From Zeus faber (lineage: Eukaryota; Chordata; Actinopteri; Zeiformes; Zeidae): 64,000 nucleotides of DNA. Location: contig OY482866.1 in NCBI GenBank assembly GCA_960531495.1, forward strand, positions 9,684,207 to 9,748,206, read 5' to 3'. Positions 12,105-26,559 of this stretch are shown here, in pieces. The stretch's first letter is position 1, and the number at the start of each line of letters is the position of its first letter. The notes beneath the pieces are model-generated. The model was not told the DNA's origin. It made no database searches and worked only from the letters and a program-made list of their open reading frames with translations. Made by a program: the position numbers and the translations under genes.

Positions 12105-12625
12105 GGGGGTCCGCTTCAGTGGGGGTCCTGGGCCTTGTTGGTGGGGCCAGTTGCAGACAGGAAGAAACTGCTCTTGTGGCAGGAGGTTTTGGCCTTGTTG
12201 GACCGCAGCCTCGTGCCAGAGAGAAGTGTTTCAAACAGTTTGTGTGGGAGGGGTCAGCCACGATCTTACCTGAACGCCTCAGGGTCCTGGAGGTATACAG
12301 GTCCTGGAGAGACGGCAGATTGCAGCAAATCACCTTCTCAGCCGAGAGTGACACACTGCAGTCTGCCCTTGTCCTTGATGGTTGCAGCTGTGTACCAGAT
12401 GGTGATGGAGGAGGTGAGAATGGAATCCATGATGGACGTCTAGAAGTGCACCATCATCATCTCTGGCAGGTTGAACTTCCTCAGCTGCCACAGGAAGTAC
12501 ATCCTCTGCTGGGCTTGCGCAATGATGACACTGATGTCCAGCTCCCACTTGAGGTCCTGGGAGATGATGGTTCCCAGGAAGCGGCAGGACTCCACAGAGT
12601 CAACTGGGGAGATGGCAGAACATGA
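12105..12625 (-). mobile_element. Rex1-like LINE fragment, reverse orientation
   Basis: On the minus strand the reading is DSVESCRFLGTIISQDLKWE, then AQAQQRMYFLWQLRKFNLPE, then TSIMDSILTSSITIWYTAAT, and LSAEKVICCNLPSLQDLYTS after a frame change. This is the C-terminal part of a Rex1-type RT. It is a different subfamily from the copy at 4,030. Both 5' and 3' ends are missing. Confidence 0.75.
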
Positions 12626-12908
12626 ATATGTTCCGTCTGCTTTGGGTCGGAACTTAAATATCCCAAAAAAAGCTGAACTATGGATGTATGTGTCCCACTG
12701 ACACATCATCTTTCTGTTTCTACTGAGAGTTGTAGACGCTGCCGCTCTGTCTCTGCTCTGTGTGTGTCTCCTATGTTTATCAGTGAAACCTGTCCACGAG
12801 GGAGGGGGCAGGGCTTAGTTCTATATCGACAAAAGTGATTGGTCAGAGGGGAAGCTGATTGGCTTTACGTTGCAACTTGTGAAGTGCGGAAATGAACAGA
12901 TCTGTGGA
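12622..12908. repeat. Dispersed repeat R1, copy 2
   Basis: This copy matches 2,385-2,650 from CCGTCTGCTTTGGGTCGGAA through ATGGATGTATGTGTCCC, TGATTGGTCAG and TGATTGGCTTT to GATCTGTGGA. It stops directly before the TA of the next Tc1-like element. Confidence 0.65.
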
Positions 12909-13195
12909 CTACAGGTACATCTCATAAAATTAGAATATCATGAAAAAGTTAAATAATTTTCGTCACTCATTTCAGAAAGTGAAACCCATATATTATATAG
13001 ATTCATAACATGTAGAGTGAAGTATTTCAAGCCTTTACTTCTTGATATTTTGATGATTGTGGCTATAGATAATGAAAACCCACAATTCAGTGTCTCAGAA
13101 AATTTGAATAATGTGAAAAAGTACAATATTGGAAAGTCATGGTGTCTTTAAATAGTCTCTCAGTCTGGCTCAGTAGGCTACCCAATCATGGGACC

Positions 13196-14192
13196 TGCTG
13201 ACTTGACAGATGTCCAGAAGACAGTCATTGAGACTCTCTAAAAGGAGGGTAAGCCACAAAAGGTCATTGCTAAAGAAGCTGGTTGTTCAGAGTGCTGTAT
13301 CCAAGCATATTCATAGAAAGTTGAGTTGAAGGAAAAAGTAAAAGTTTAGTGTGGTAGGAAAAGATGCACCAGCAAAAGGGATAATTGCAGCCTTGAGAGG
13401 ATGGTCAAGCAAAATCCATTCAAATATTTGGGGGAGCTTCACACGGAGTAGACTGAGGCTGGAGTCAGCGCATCAAGAGCCACTACGCACAGACGAATCC
13501 TAGGCATGGGCTACAAATGTCGCATTCCTCGTGTCAAGCCACTACTGGACCAGAGACAACGTCAGAAGCGTCTTACCTGGGCTGTGGAGAAAAAGAACCG
13601 GACTGTCGCTCAGTGGTCCAAAGTCCTCTTTTCAGAAAGAAAAGTAAATTTTTCAAGTCATTTGGAAATCAAGGTCCCAGAGTCTGGAGGAAAAGTAGAG
13701 AGGCACAGAATCCACATTGCTTGAAGTCCAGTGTGACGTTTCCACAGTCAGTGATGATTTGGGCTGCCATGTCATCTGCTGGCGTTGGTCCACTGTGTTT
13801 TCTGAAGTCCACAGTCAACACAGCCATCTACCAGGAAATTTTAGAGCACTTCATTCTTCCTTCTGCTGACAAGCTTTATGGAGATGATTTCATTTTCCAG
13901 CAGGACTTGGCACCTGCCCACGCTGCCAAAGGAACCAAAAGCTGGTTCAATGACCATGGTGTTACTGTGCTTGATTGGCCAGCAAACTCACCTGATCTGA
14001 ACCCCATAGAGAATCTATGGGGTATTGTCAAGACGAAGATGAGAGACACCAGACCCAACAATGCAGATGACCTGAAACCTGCTATCAAAGCAACCTGGGC
14101 TTCCATTACACCTGAGCAGTGCCACAGGCTGATGGCCTCCATGACACGCCGCATTGATGCAGTTTTGTGGCACAGTGTTATCTCCCAAATCG
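13196..14192 (+). pseudogene. Tc1-like transposase, frameshifted
   Basis: The N-terminal half has stops (LTDVQKTVIETL then a stop; EAGCSECC). The middle reads RRILGMGYKCRIPRVKPLLD and WAVEKKNRTVAQWSKVLFSE. The first catalytic context should read FSDES but is FSERK here, so the first aspartate is lost. After a frameshift near 13,650-13,730 the catalytic C-terminal half is clean: MIWAAMSSAGVGPLCFLKST, FIFQQDLAPAHAAKGTKSWF and [20 protein letters not shown], ending RRIDAVLW. It is inactive. Confidence 0.85.
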
Positions 14193-14195
14193 GAG

Positions 14196-14485
14196 CCTTT
14201 CCTTGTGGAGTTTGCGTATTCTCCCCGTGCTCACATGGGGTTTCCTCCACCTACCATCAGTAAGGACCCCCATCAAAAACATGCACACATCATCGTGTGC
14301 ACCTGACCAGCGATGGACACTTGGTACCAGGTCCCCGGGCGCGTCGACGAATGCTGCCCACTGCTCCTGGCTGCCCCCCAGGAAGAAGGACAAGCCAGGA
14401 TGGGTCAAATGCAGAGGCCTCATTTCACCGGCCACCATCCGAAGTGTGTGTGTGTGTGTGTGTCAATTAAAGATTCTTCTTCTTA
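14196..14485 (+). repeat. Dispersed repeat R2 (LINE-like 3' end) inserted in Tc1 element
   Basis: The insert starts with GTGGAGTTTGCGTATTCTCC, a motif common in teleost retroelement 3' regions, and ends GTGTGTGTGTCAATTAAAG followed by ATTCTTCTTCTT. An opposite-orientation copy lies at 37,968-38,455. The paired copies share the GACCAGCGATGGACAC and ATGAGGCCTCTGCAT regions. It separates the transposase end from the right TIR. Confidence 0.65.
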
Positions 14486-14799
14486 ATTCATGCAAAAGGA
14501 GGCCCAACCAAGTATTGAGGGCATAGAAATGAACATACTTTTCAGAAGCCTGAAATTTCTGTTTAAAATATCCCTTTTTTTTAATTGATCTTATGTAATT
14601 TTCTAATTTTCTGAGACACTGAATTTTGGATTTTCATTATCTATAGCCACAATCATCAAAATATCAAGAAATAAAGGCTTGAAAATTTTCACTCTTTGTG
14701 TAATGAATCTATATAATATATGGGTTTCACTTTCTGAAATGAGTGACAAAAAATATTGAACTTTTTCATGATATTCAAATTTCATGAGATGTACCTGTA

Positions 14800-15229
14800 T
14801 ATGGAGTGTTAGTGTAAAAACGCAAACCTCAACCTCTTTGTTTTGCCGCTGGAAGGTTCTGTGTTCAATCTGCTCTGGAGAGTTGGAAGCCTGCCATTTG
14901 CAGTGCAGAGTCCAGTATTGTTCCACTCAGACACGTCTCTGTGAACTATAACAAGATGTGATGCCTTATGGGAAATGAGACCCCCCCTTTCCAGGTGATT
15001 TAAAAATAGTTAGGCTGACTGATCGTCCATTATTTGTAGAGATTGGCAACATATTGGCCCGGTTCACACCTGGCATTAAAATGTGTCCTGGGTGGTCCGA
15101 TCACACGTGTCTGGCTCTAAATCCAGGTGTGAACGCACCCAAGTCACATTGAAATCCCATCGCTCAGGTGGGATTTGGTAGTGGCTGTAAAATATGGCAA
15201 AATGCAATGTGAATTAATTTTGTTTATCA
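14800..15229. other. Intergenic before the segmental duplication
   Basis: A repeat-like stretch (CGGTTCACACCTGGCATTAA near 15,060, echoed by CCAGGTGTGAACGC near 15,123) suggests a short inverted-repeat element. Otherwise nothing is recognised. Confidence 0.35.
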
Positions 15230-16879
15230 GTGCTCGCAATTTCCCACAGATACAATTTGTGGAAAAGTGGTTAAAACAATCATAGCCCATTGTTAATGCA
15301 TTGCCATTTAGGTATGAAGAATGTCCCCAATCATCAGAAGGCAACAAGTACATATGCCATAATTGAAATGCAACTACACTTTATTGTATTTATGGAAGGA
15401 ATTCATGTTGACAGATGAAGGTTTATGATACATATGCAGAGCAAGCACAACACCCATCAGATGCTCAACAATATAGAACGACAGCACCTCAATGGATTGC
15501 TTTGCAATACAAAGTCAATCTTTATTTTAAGATCCTATCAGGAGAGAGCACAAACACAGTCCCCCATTACCAGAAGTTATGCAGTTAAATTTCCCACAAT
15601 TTAAAAATTCACTGAGGTCAACCCAACTGGTGCAGTGGCTGGACCTAACCCTGGGTGAACCACCTTCATGATGACAATGTATCCCCTGCAAGGTAAATAT
15701 GAATTGTACATGGCAAGCATGGGGGTTTCACTTTGCAAAGTGCACGTCAGCCTCACGGTTCTAGCATTTCAACATGTTTGCCGTTAAACACCCCATACTA
15801 TCTATCCGTCTATCTATCTATCTCTCTATATATATATATATATATAGTCACTCTGCTATATCCCTTCGTTCTTAGACGCCACAAAATGTTTTGATTACAA
15901 ATATAGTTCTTTATGTTCTCCCATCATGCAGTGTGGTATTGTGATGCTGCCTTGAAAAATAATTCCTCTCACAGAGCCAGAAAACAATGTAATAATTTGG
16001 TGTTTGTGGTAGTTTGTCCTTCATCATGTGTGATATGCACATACCTTTTCCTTTATTTATTATTAGATTAATGTAAAATGTCAACTGGTATTATTAGTAT
16101 TAGAATCCTACCCGCAAGAACAGTTTTACAAGTGATAAGAAAGAAACGCACAAATACTAAAGTGGACTCTGTCGTTAACGATAAACAAATGTGAATTCAT
16201 TCACTACAGTTCATTAACACTGAATTAATAATGCTGTTGTGATTTCAGGAATTAAAATAAATTCAGTAAGGCAGACCCCTTGCTAAATGATTCCCTAATT
16301 CTGGCACTGACTGGTGGTGATTCGAACCAACTACACCTAATTGCTATGTGATTGTTTTTTTGGGCAAACTTTTTGTTTCAGCGCTATAATAATAATAATA
16401 ATAATAATAAAATGTATTTAATTATCGCAAACTGTCGCCACTATCTCACAATGAAATGTTTCTGAAACGTGGCTTTATAAAAAATATCTGCTGTAACAAT
16501 TTACACCAAAGTGGAGTGAAAAACTCACCAAGAGGACATCAGCTCCGGTCCCACTTCTCCTCTGATAGTCCATTTAAAACAAATTCACTCGGCGACAAAA
16601 CCTGCCACATTCTTTTTGAACAAATACAATATTTCCAAGTGTTGACGTTATTCCAACGAGGAAAAAATGAATCCACTCGTCCTCGTCCATGTGTGACCTG
16701 TGAAAGTTGTCAGACGGAGACTTAATTGGTTGAAAACAAGCTGCGAGTTTTTAGGCGAAACCGTCACTGATGTAAAACCAAACTGTATTTATCAAGCGGC
16801 TGAGAATGACTCATAGGAATTGGGTTAAAAGTTTGAGTAGGACAAAAAAAACATACCTACATGGTGGAGTAGAACATTA
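15230..16879. other. Unit A 5' flank
   Basis: This stretch is homologous to 40,688-42,430. A block at 15,360-15,790 (AACTACACTTTATTGTATTT to CACGGTTCTAGCATTTCAAC) is well conserved in both copies but not classified. A TATC/TA microsatellite lies at 15,797-15,846 and an (ATA)n tract at 16,387-16,411. No gene is supported. Confidence 0.5.
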
Positions 16880-17425
16880 AATGTAAATGTAAACTTCACA
16901 ATTAACTTTAGTCATTTAGCAGACGCTTTTATCCAAAGCGACTTACAAGGGAGAATAACATTCAAGCTACATTGCGACAGAGATTAGTGTAACAACAACA
17001 TTAGTGTAACAATAAATACTGCAAGGTGGTGCTAAGTAATTGTAGATTAGGACAGGAGGTACTCACTGAAGAGCTGGGTCTTCAAGTGCTTCATAAAGAC
17101 AGAGAAGGAGGTCCCCGCTCTGGTCATTTTTGGCAGCTCGTTCCACCAACGTGGAACTACAAATGAGAATAGCCTGGATTGCCGTGGCTGTATGGCCGGC
17201 AGAGCCAGGCGACGCTCATTTGACGAGCGCAGCATCCGGGGGGCAACATGTGCTCTTACAAGAGCATTTAAGTAGGCGGGAGCATTCCCAGCAATCACTC
17301 TGTAGGCCAGCATAAGAGACTTGAACTTGATGCGGGCGGCTACAGGTAACCAGTGGAGCTCGATGAGCAGCGGAGTGACATGTGCCCTCTTTGGCTGGTT
17401 GAACACCAGTCGCGCCGCCGCAGTT
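16880..17425 (-). mobile_element. L2-type LINE 3' fragment, unit A only
   Basis: The minus strand encodes 119 residues (17,406-17,047): HVTPLLIELHWLPVAARIKF, KSLMLAYRVIAGNAPAYLNA, and VVPRWWNELP. This HWLPV-containing C-terminal domain is typical of L2-clade RTs. After the stop comes the tail CGCTTTGGATAAAAGCG, TCTGCTAAATGAC and a short TTTACATTTACATTT run, the family's 3' terminus. Unit B at 42,420-42,440 lacks it and reads straight through from TTGAGTAGAACATTAAA to CTCAGCGAGGAGTGAG. The insertion is therefore younger than the duplication or was lost cleanly from B. Confidence 0.85.
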
Positions 17426-18164
17426 TACTTTACTTACTTTCAGCGAGGAGTGGGATTTTTCCTTTTTGTTTTTACTTATTTATTTCCAGTTTTTCCAGAT
17501 TTCAAACCACTATATACACTAATTAAAGTTGCCTTCTACTCCAATCAGACCTAGACCAGCTCCGCTATAGAACAAGATGTACAACATTTTTCATTGTTAT
17601 TGCAAAGCAAAACAGCGTTCCATTTTAGAAGAAGGCTCCAAGGAGATCATAATGTTAAGATGGGATCCCAAATCACACTTTCTTGGTACATGTGGTAATC
17701 CCTCCAAATGCCATTCAATATGCAACAAGATTTGGATTTAATAATTCACAATCAAATTCTTATAATGACTTAAATTTAATTAAAATGATTCTAGTTTTAT
17801 CAGTTTGATTGCTATTTTATTAAGTTTATATTTTAATAAAAACATTAAGAGCAAAGAAACAAAAACAATATTTCAGAAGGTAGGTCTGTTGGTATTTGCA
17901 CATTACATCTGATCTTTATTGCCTGTGTGCTTTAATCCACTTACAGAAAGGTCTAAGACGCTCAGCCTAGTGTGGCTGCAGTATAAATAAAACATCATTT
18001 GATCACAGCAACGAGCGACAGCCAAAGTTTCGGCAGTATCTACTGAATGAAGTGGTCACAACGGAGAGCCATGGAGCACTAAGCAATGCAAGATCAATGT
18101 GTTTTAACATGTTATCAAGGGAGAGTGCCAAGGCAGTCCCCACATCGGATTCCCACATTCGGGC
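17426..18164. other. Unit A flank, non-coding
   Basis: Homologous in part to 42,590-42,880. Nothing coding is supported. Confidence 0.4.
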
Positions 18165-18712
18165 AATTAGAATGGCTGTCTGTGTGAATGGCTGCATCGA
18201 ACTAACTGATCCAATGGAAAATGTCCAGATGCATCACTGTGCCATTGTGGGCCTTGTTGGGGACAACACCCACGGTTGATTACACGATCTTGGGCAGACT
18301 GGCTGGCCTGCTTGAATTTGTCCATCACGAAACAACACATAGGCCCCAGACTCTCAGTGGACTCACACGTTATGACAAAGGAGACAATCTGGGAGCCCTC
18401 ATTCCCAATGCTGGTGAACCACTCAGCTGTGCCGCTGCTTCTCACGACAGCTTCTTCCCCACCTTCTAAATATAACATACAACACCTTTTGAAATATGTG
18501 AGAAACTCTAATTGTTCCAGATTGAGATTTAGATTGTACTGATATGTACATGCTTGTCCACACCACGTCTGTAAAGTAATCAATATTTCAAGATTGGCTG
18601 ATGTTACTTCTTTAAGGCATGTTAGGTGTACACAAATGTTCAGTGTACTCACTTCTTGGTGAGGATGGCAGGGAACATGGCTTGGTGAGCCTCACTGAGT
18701 TGAGACAAACTT
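18165..18712 (-). pseudogene. Relic of a multi-copy teleost ORF (DUF6729-like), unit A
   Basis: The minus strand reads GTAEWFTSIGNEGSQIVSFV, then ITCESTESLGPM, then INRGCCPQQG (18,470-18,260), and upstream an isolated exon-like piece SEAHQAMFPAILTKK followed by GTGAGT (about 18,700-18,650). The order resembles a family of repeated fish ORFs with -HQAMFPA-, -SIGNE-, -DRDCC- landmarks (recalled, not searched). The central piece present in unit B (44,745-45,140) is absent here, so this copy has a deletion of about 415 bp. Function of the family is unknown to me; a transposon origin is likely. Confidence 0.45.
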
Positions 18713-20400
<1,688 letters not shown>

Positions 20401-20410
20401 TAACTTTGTT

Positions 20411-20480
20411 CTGATTGGAAGACCAAACTCGGGTCAGCGCTGACCTATCAAATCGTTCCTAAAAGGCTTTTATATCGGCG
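20411..20480 (+). promoter_or_regulatory. H2A promoter: CCAAT, 14-bp palindrome, TATA-like
   Basis: The order is CTGATTGGAAGAC (inverted CCAAT, 20,411), the perfect palindrome GGTCAGCGCTGACC (20,432-20,445) and TTTATATC (20,468). In the other two H2A promoters the last two bases of the palindrome start a second CCAAT box; here that box reads CCTAT and is lost. Confidence 0.7.
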
Positions 20481-20516
20481 CTGCATGGCGACCTGATCAC
20501 TTCATGCTTGTTGTAA

Positions 20517-20915
<399 letters not shown>

Positions 20916-20947
20916 ATCTACTGGACCACTTCCAAAAACAACCCAAA

Positions 20948-20963
20948 GGCTCTTTTAAGAGCC
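20948..20963 (+). terminator. Histone mRNA 3' stem-loop (H2A-1)
   Basis: GGCTCTTTTAAGAGCC, a perfect six-pair stem with a four-base loop, 33 bp after the stop. An AATAAA also occurs at 21,040. Confidence 0.95.
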
Positions 20964-21540
20964 ACACACATCTACGTACAGAGCAAATCTTATCTTGTAA
21001 TAGTTTTATATTGTATCCCATTTAATTATCCTTAAGGGCAATAAAGTCAGCGTTGTCATACCACATCAACATCCCATAATCCAGGTCGCTTCGAAGTTCA
21101 CTAGCCGCAATTTCACCGACACAATAACAATGCTTTTATTGCAATATTAAGGTTTGCATTAATGCAGCCTGTATGTTTATTCAGGTTTTAAAAATGAGAA
21201 AATGCCATTGTCCTTTACTTTTGGCGGACTTTTCAAATTACACCAGCTGCCTCGCATTGGACCAATCCGGACACAGCGCGAACAGCGCCATCACTCACAA
21301 TTTGGAGATTTTATCTTTGAAATGTGTTCATATACCCACAATAACAGTCATTACATTGATATTTATTAAATGATTTCACTTATGTAAAACATTTGCATAA
21401 TGTGAAATATTTAAAAAAATGAACTTTTATAATTATCCCACTTTGTTTCTCATTTTTAACCAAAAAAGATCATATGAGAGAAATTGTAATAACATAAGTG
21501 TTTTTAATAATCAGCTAAAAAGTAATTTAGAAAACTCAGT
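20964..21540. other. H2A-1 / H2B-1 intergenic spacer
   Basis: Non-coding spacer homologous to 46,560-47,250 in unit B. It includes an AATAAA at 21,040 and AT-rich sequence. Confidence 0.5.
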
Positions 21541-21562
21541 TTCTGTGTTCATCCGAAAAACC

Positions 21563-22080
<518 letters not shown>

Positions 22081-22108
22081 TCCGAGCGCTCAGCTTCTTA
22101 AAACAAAA

Positions 22109-22124
22109 ATGCCTTTTCAGAACC
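22109..22124 (+). terminator. Broken histone stem-loop (H2B-1)
   Basis: ATGCCTTTTCAGAACC: only the two innermost pairs (CT/AG) remain, against six in GGTCCTTTTCAGGACC of the sister genes. SLBP binding is unlikely. Confidence 0.75.
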
Positions 22125-22129
22125 ACCCA

Positions 22130-22800
22130 CACTGTCAGACAAAGGCTCTTCCATTAGTCAAAAATGACAAATTTAACGTTCCTTCCAAATGCATCGTGTG
22201 TATAATTACACTAACCAAGCCAGAACGAATAAACTTCTACAGTCACAAAACACAACTTTAATGAAGGGCTGACAACCCTGGACTCTGCTTTTTGCCTCCT
22301 GCAGCTATATTTATTATAATCAATACGGAACGCCAAAGTCGAAAAGCCCCATACACAGTCATCATACTACTGAGAATGTCCATGAATGAAATAAACCAGT
22401 TTCTCTCAGAGTGATTGAGACTGTGTGGGCGCTCACTTCATTTTAGTTTGTTTGAAATGTTGTGCATTATATTTTAAATTTAATTATAGTCTTTATGTAT
22501 TTGTCATGTTTTCACTGTGACATTATATTCATAGTTAAACAAGCATGTATCCTCCAAATCGCTGTGTTCATTGGGTATTAAATGAATCACAATGAAGCAC
22601 ACAACATGGGACTCAACTGCGGCTTCAAGTATTACTAGGTACTTTAAACATACGTCGATTTTCGGCCAAGTTCAATTAATAATTCGGTTTCTATAAACAA
22701 TCACTGGGAGGACGTTATGCTACATCGTATAGGGGCAGGCGTTTAAGACGTACTGCAGAAGGTAATATAAATAATAAATATTTGTAAAAGAAATAAAGTA
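22130..22800. repeat. Inverted-repeat arm 1 (to 22,330) and H4-1 upstream
   Basis: About 200 bp downstream of H2B-1 (to the ATAATCAATACGG at 22,330) recurs in reverse complement at 23,743-23,945 with high identity. The rest, to 22,800, is spacer upstream of the H4 promoter and is homologous to 48,090-48,460. Confidence 0.7.
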
Positions 22801-22811
22801 GTGATGACAGT

Positions 22812-23309
<498 letters not shown>

Positions 23310-23333
23310 TCTGCAACGACTCTGCTAAACAAA

Positions 23334-23349
23334 AGCCCTTTTCAGGGCC
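23334..23349 (+). terminator. Histone 3' stem-loop (H4-1)
   Basis: AGCCCTTTTCAGGGCC: five pairs are kept; the outermost is A-C instead of G-C. The H4 at 26,079 has the same change. Confidence 0.88.
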
Positions 23350-23742
23350 CCCAAGTCTACTGTAAAGAGCTTCCTTCTACAGTGTTTAGGTGGAACAAGT
23401 GATCCACTACACATGTAACATGACATGGGGGGGCGTCCACCCTGCAGTGTTATAGATCTTTTTTTTTTAACAATGAAACAGAATTGTATCACATCCACCT
23501 CACCAGAAAACGGTTGTTTGTAGTTGTAACTATGGCCATCTTATTTTAAGCTACAATTTCACATTCGCTATTTAACAAACGCTGTACATGACAAATGTAT
23601 CAACTTAGTATTTATTGAAGCTTTGTCTGCATTTATGTAAAGGATAAAACCCAATGAAGATTCAGTGACTTATATGAAAACATGTTTTACATGGCTCATT
23701 GACAACTTCTTCAATGTACAATAAACGAATGCCACAGTGATC

Positions 23743-23945
23743 CGTATTGATTATAATAAATATAGCTGCAGGCGGCAAAAAGCAGAGTCCAGGGTTGTCA
23801 GCCCTTCATTAAAGTTGTGTTTTGTGACCAGAAGTTAATTCGTTCTGGCTTGGTTAGTGTAATTATACACACGATGCATATGGAGGAACAGGACAACGTT
23901 AAATTTGTCATTTTTGACTATCGGAAGAGCCTTTGTCTGACAGTG
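23743..23945 (-). repeat. Inverted-repeat arm 2 (3' of H2B-2)
   Basis: Reverse complement of 22,130-22,330, with shared blocks such as GGGCTGACAACCCTGGACTC and GTGTGTATAATTACACTAAC. The unit B counterpart (49,400-49,740) has unrelated sequence here, so the arm pair exists only in unit A. Confidence 0.8.
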
Positions 23946-23950
23946 TGGGT

Positions 23951-23966
23951 GGTCCTGAAAAGGACC
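23951..23966 (-). terminator. Histone 3' stem-loop (H2B-2)
   Basis: On the minus strand GGTCCTTTTCAGGACC, perfect. Confidence 0.95.
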
Positions 23967-23993
23967 TTTGTTTTGAGAAGCTGAGCGCTCTGA

Positions 23994-24425
<432 letters not shown>

Positions 24426-24429
24426 TTAA

Positions 24430-26036
24430 AGAATCCTGATGCAAAGAAGGTCTGTAAACTCCCGAAAGTGATTGGTTAGAGTCTGCACGTGACACTGGGC
24501 ATGTACCCGTTGGTCTCAAGGAGAAGAACATAGACTGAGTTTTGTAAACATTATGTGTAAATACGAATACACTGTATCGTTATCATATGAGAACAATTTG
24601 AATAACATGCTAATTTTTTGTTGAAAAGAGTGAGAAACAAGATGTGATCATTATTAAAGTTCATTTTTTAACATTTAATTATACATAACTACGCAAATGT
24701 TTAATCGTAAATGTTTCACATTAAAATGAAGTGAAATAATTTAAGATGTATCAAGAAAATGAAGTGAGAAGTGAGAACAAAAGAGTCTAGTACCTGTACT
24801 AAATCGCCATATTGGTCTTAAAAAAAAAATCGTAATTTAATTGTTTGCCCGAATAGTTCAGCCCTACAATGCCACTCTTTATTAATTCAATTCAATAGCT
24901 GCTTGCAATTAGTTTGTGTGTGTCCATCGGTGAGAGCACAGGACTTGTCCCAATTAGTTCTGGTTAATTCATAAACTTGCATTCGGAGAATATTATTAAT
25001 AATAAACAAGTTGTTTTACTCCTCGACACAGAAGTGAACCTTGCCAAGTGGCCATCTGCAAATGCGCAAAAAACGAAGCTTCACTCAAATAGGCCCTGGC
25101 CTATTTAAAATGTAACGCCCATCCATTCTCTTCTTCCTCCCCCGTCCTTTACTTCCTCCTTCATCCCTCCATCCTCTGCTCCACGTTTCCAACCAGCTCC
25201 TCCCGCACACTCGTTTTTCACCCCGTGTCTCATTCCGCGCTGGTACGAGAAGAATGATCCCAAAGCCAACCAATATGGGAATGGATAAGCAGAACCAGAA
25301 GGTTCTCCTGATCTTCCCGGGACTTGGTGAAGGAGGAAGGAGAGAAAGCGAGGAAAAAAAAGTCAGAAAGAACGACTGGATCACGAGATAATGCCGCCGA
25401 CTTTAGGTGCAGCGACGCCAGAATGAAACGAGTGCCATTCATTAGCGGCCACATGACCCCCCCCCCTTTCGGCGGATCCCTGTGTTTCGGCATCGTTTGG
25501 TTCTTCCACGGGAGGAGGGAAGGACGGATCCGGAGGAGTATCGTGTTCCCGGTATTTTGGGGAAAACTTCTGCTAGGAGATCTCCCGTGGTAGCAGGAGA
25601 TCACTGTGACGAATGGTCCGGCTCGCTCTTCTGATTTGGTCCCCGGTTACGTCATCCTGTCAAATGAGTTGTTCCGTTTTTTTTCAGTTGGATCGATCCA
25701 GTTCGTGAAGTCCCCGGCTGATCTTTCTACTTTAACATTTTTTTTGAACCGTGTTTTCCACTGTGACATGAAACATGTTAAATCGCTTTATCGTCATTGG
25801 GTATTCTATAATTAATCTAGCACCCATCACAAACCCCATTTTCAATGAATGATGGGTACTTCAAACATACCCATTGCAGGGCAAACAGAATTGACAATTC
25901 AGTTTCTAATATATGAGACATTTCATTGGCCACATGGGATGCTGGTCGGTTATATCAATATACGTTTTCAGTTTAATATTTATGTGCACCGTTCCACAGA
26001 AACGCTGAAGGTAGCTCTTTGCAGTGGATTTGGGGG
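24430..26036. other. Spacer between H2B-2 and H4-2
   Basis: AT-rich spacer containing a GC/CT-rich block at about 25,100-25,620 that is conserved in unit B (50,555-50,960; see findings). A short plus frame from the ATG at 25,255 (MIPKPTNMGMDKQNQK) is partly kept in B but changes length. Nothing is assigned. Confidence 0.45.
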
Positions 26037-26052
26037 GGCCCTGAAAAGGGCT
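26037..26052 (-). terminator. Histone 3' stem-loop (H4-2)
   Basis: Minus strand AGCCCTTTTCAGGGCC: five pairs plus an A-C outer mismatch. Confidence 0.88.
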
Positions 26053-26078
26053 TTTGTGTTATGGAGTTGCTGCAGAGA

Positions 26079-26432
<354 letters not shown>

Positions 26433-26473
26433 TCAGGTCGGAGTCTTTAAAGGTTCAAAGCGGACGTAGAGGA

Positions 26474-26486
26474 GGCCACACTGGCC
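26474..26486 (-). promoter_or_regulatory. H4 promoter inverted repeat GGCCAGTGTGGCC (H4-2)
   Basis: Same 13-bp interrupted palindrome and same order of flanking motifs as upstream of H4-1, reading leftward; located 84 bp before the ATG. Confidence 0.65.
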
Positions 26487-26559
26487 CTATGCTGCAAGTC
26501 ATAAAAACATTGTTTCGTCTTTCCGTTAGAAAATCATTGCGCGAGTTAACTGGACGACA

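Larger units (their letters stand above)
12910..14799 (+). mobile_element. Tc1-like transposon with long (~210 bp) inverted repeats
   Basis: The element spans 12,912-14,797 with TA on both sides. Both ends start CAGGTACATCTCAT and remain similar for about 210 bp (12,912-13,127 against the reverse of 14,590-14,797), including TTTCAGAAAGTGAAACCCAT and TTTTGATGATTGTGGCTATA. Such long terminal repeats are far above the 20-60 bp of simple Tc1 elements. The interior carries a transposase relic and a younger repeat insertion at 14,196-14,485. Confidence 0.87.

Noticed and set aside
12119-12625. 168-residue plus-strand ORF
   Set aside because: It is antisense to a Rex1-like reverse transcriptase fragment, which explains the sequence better.
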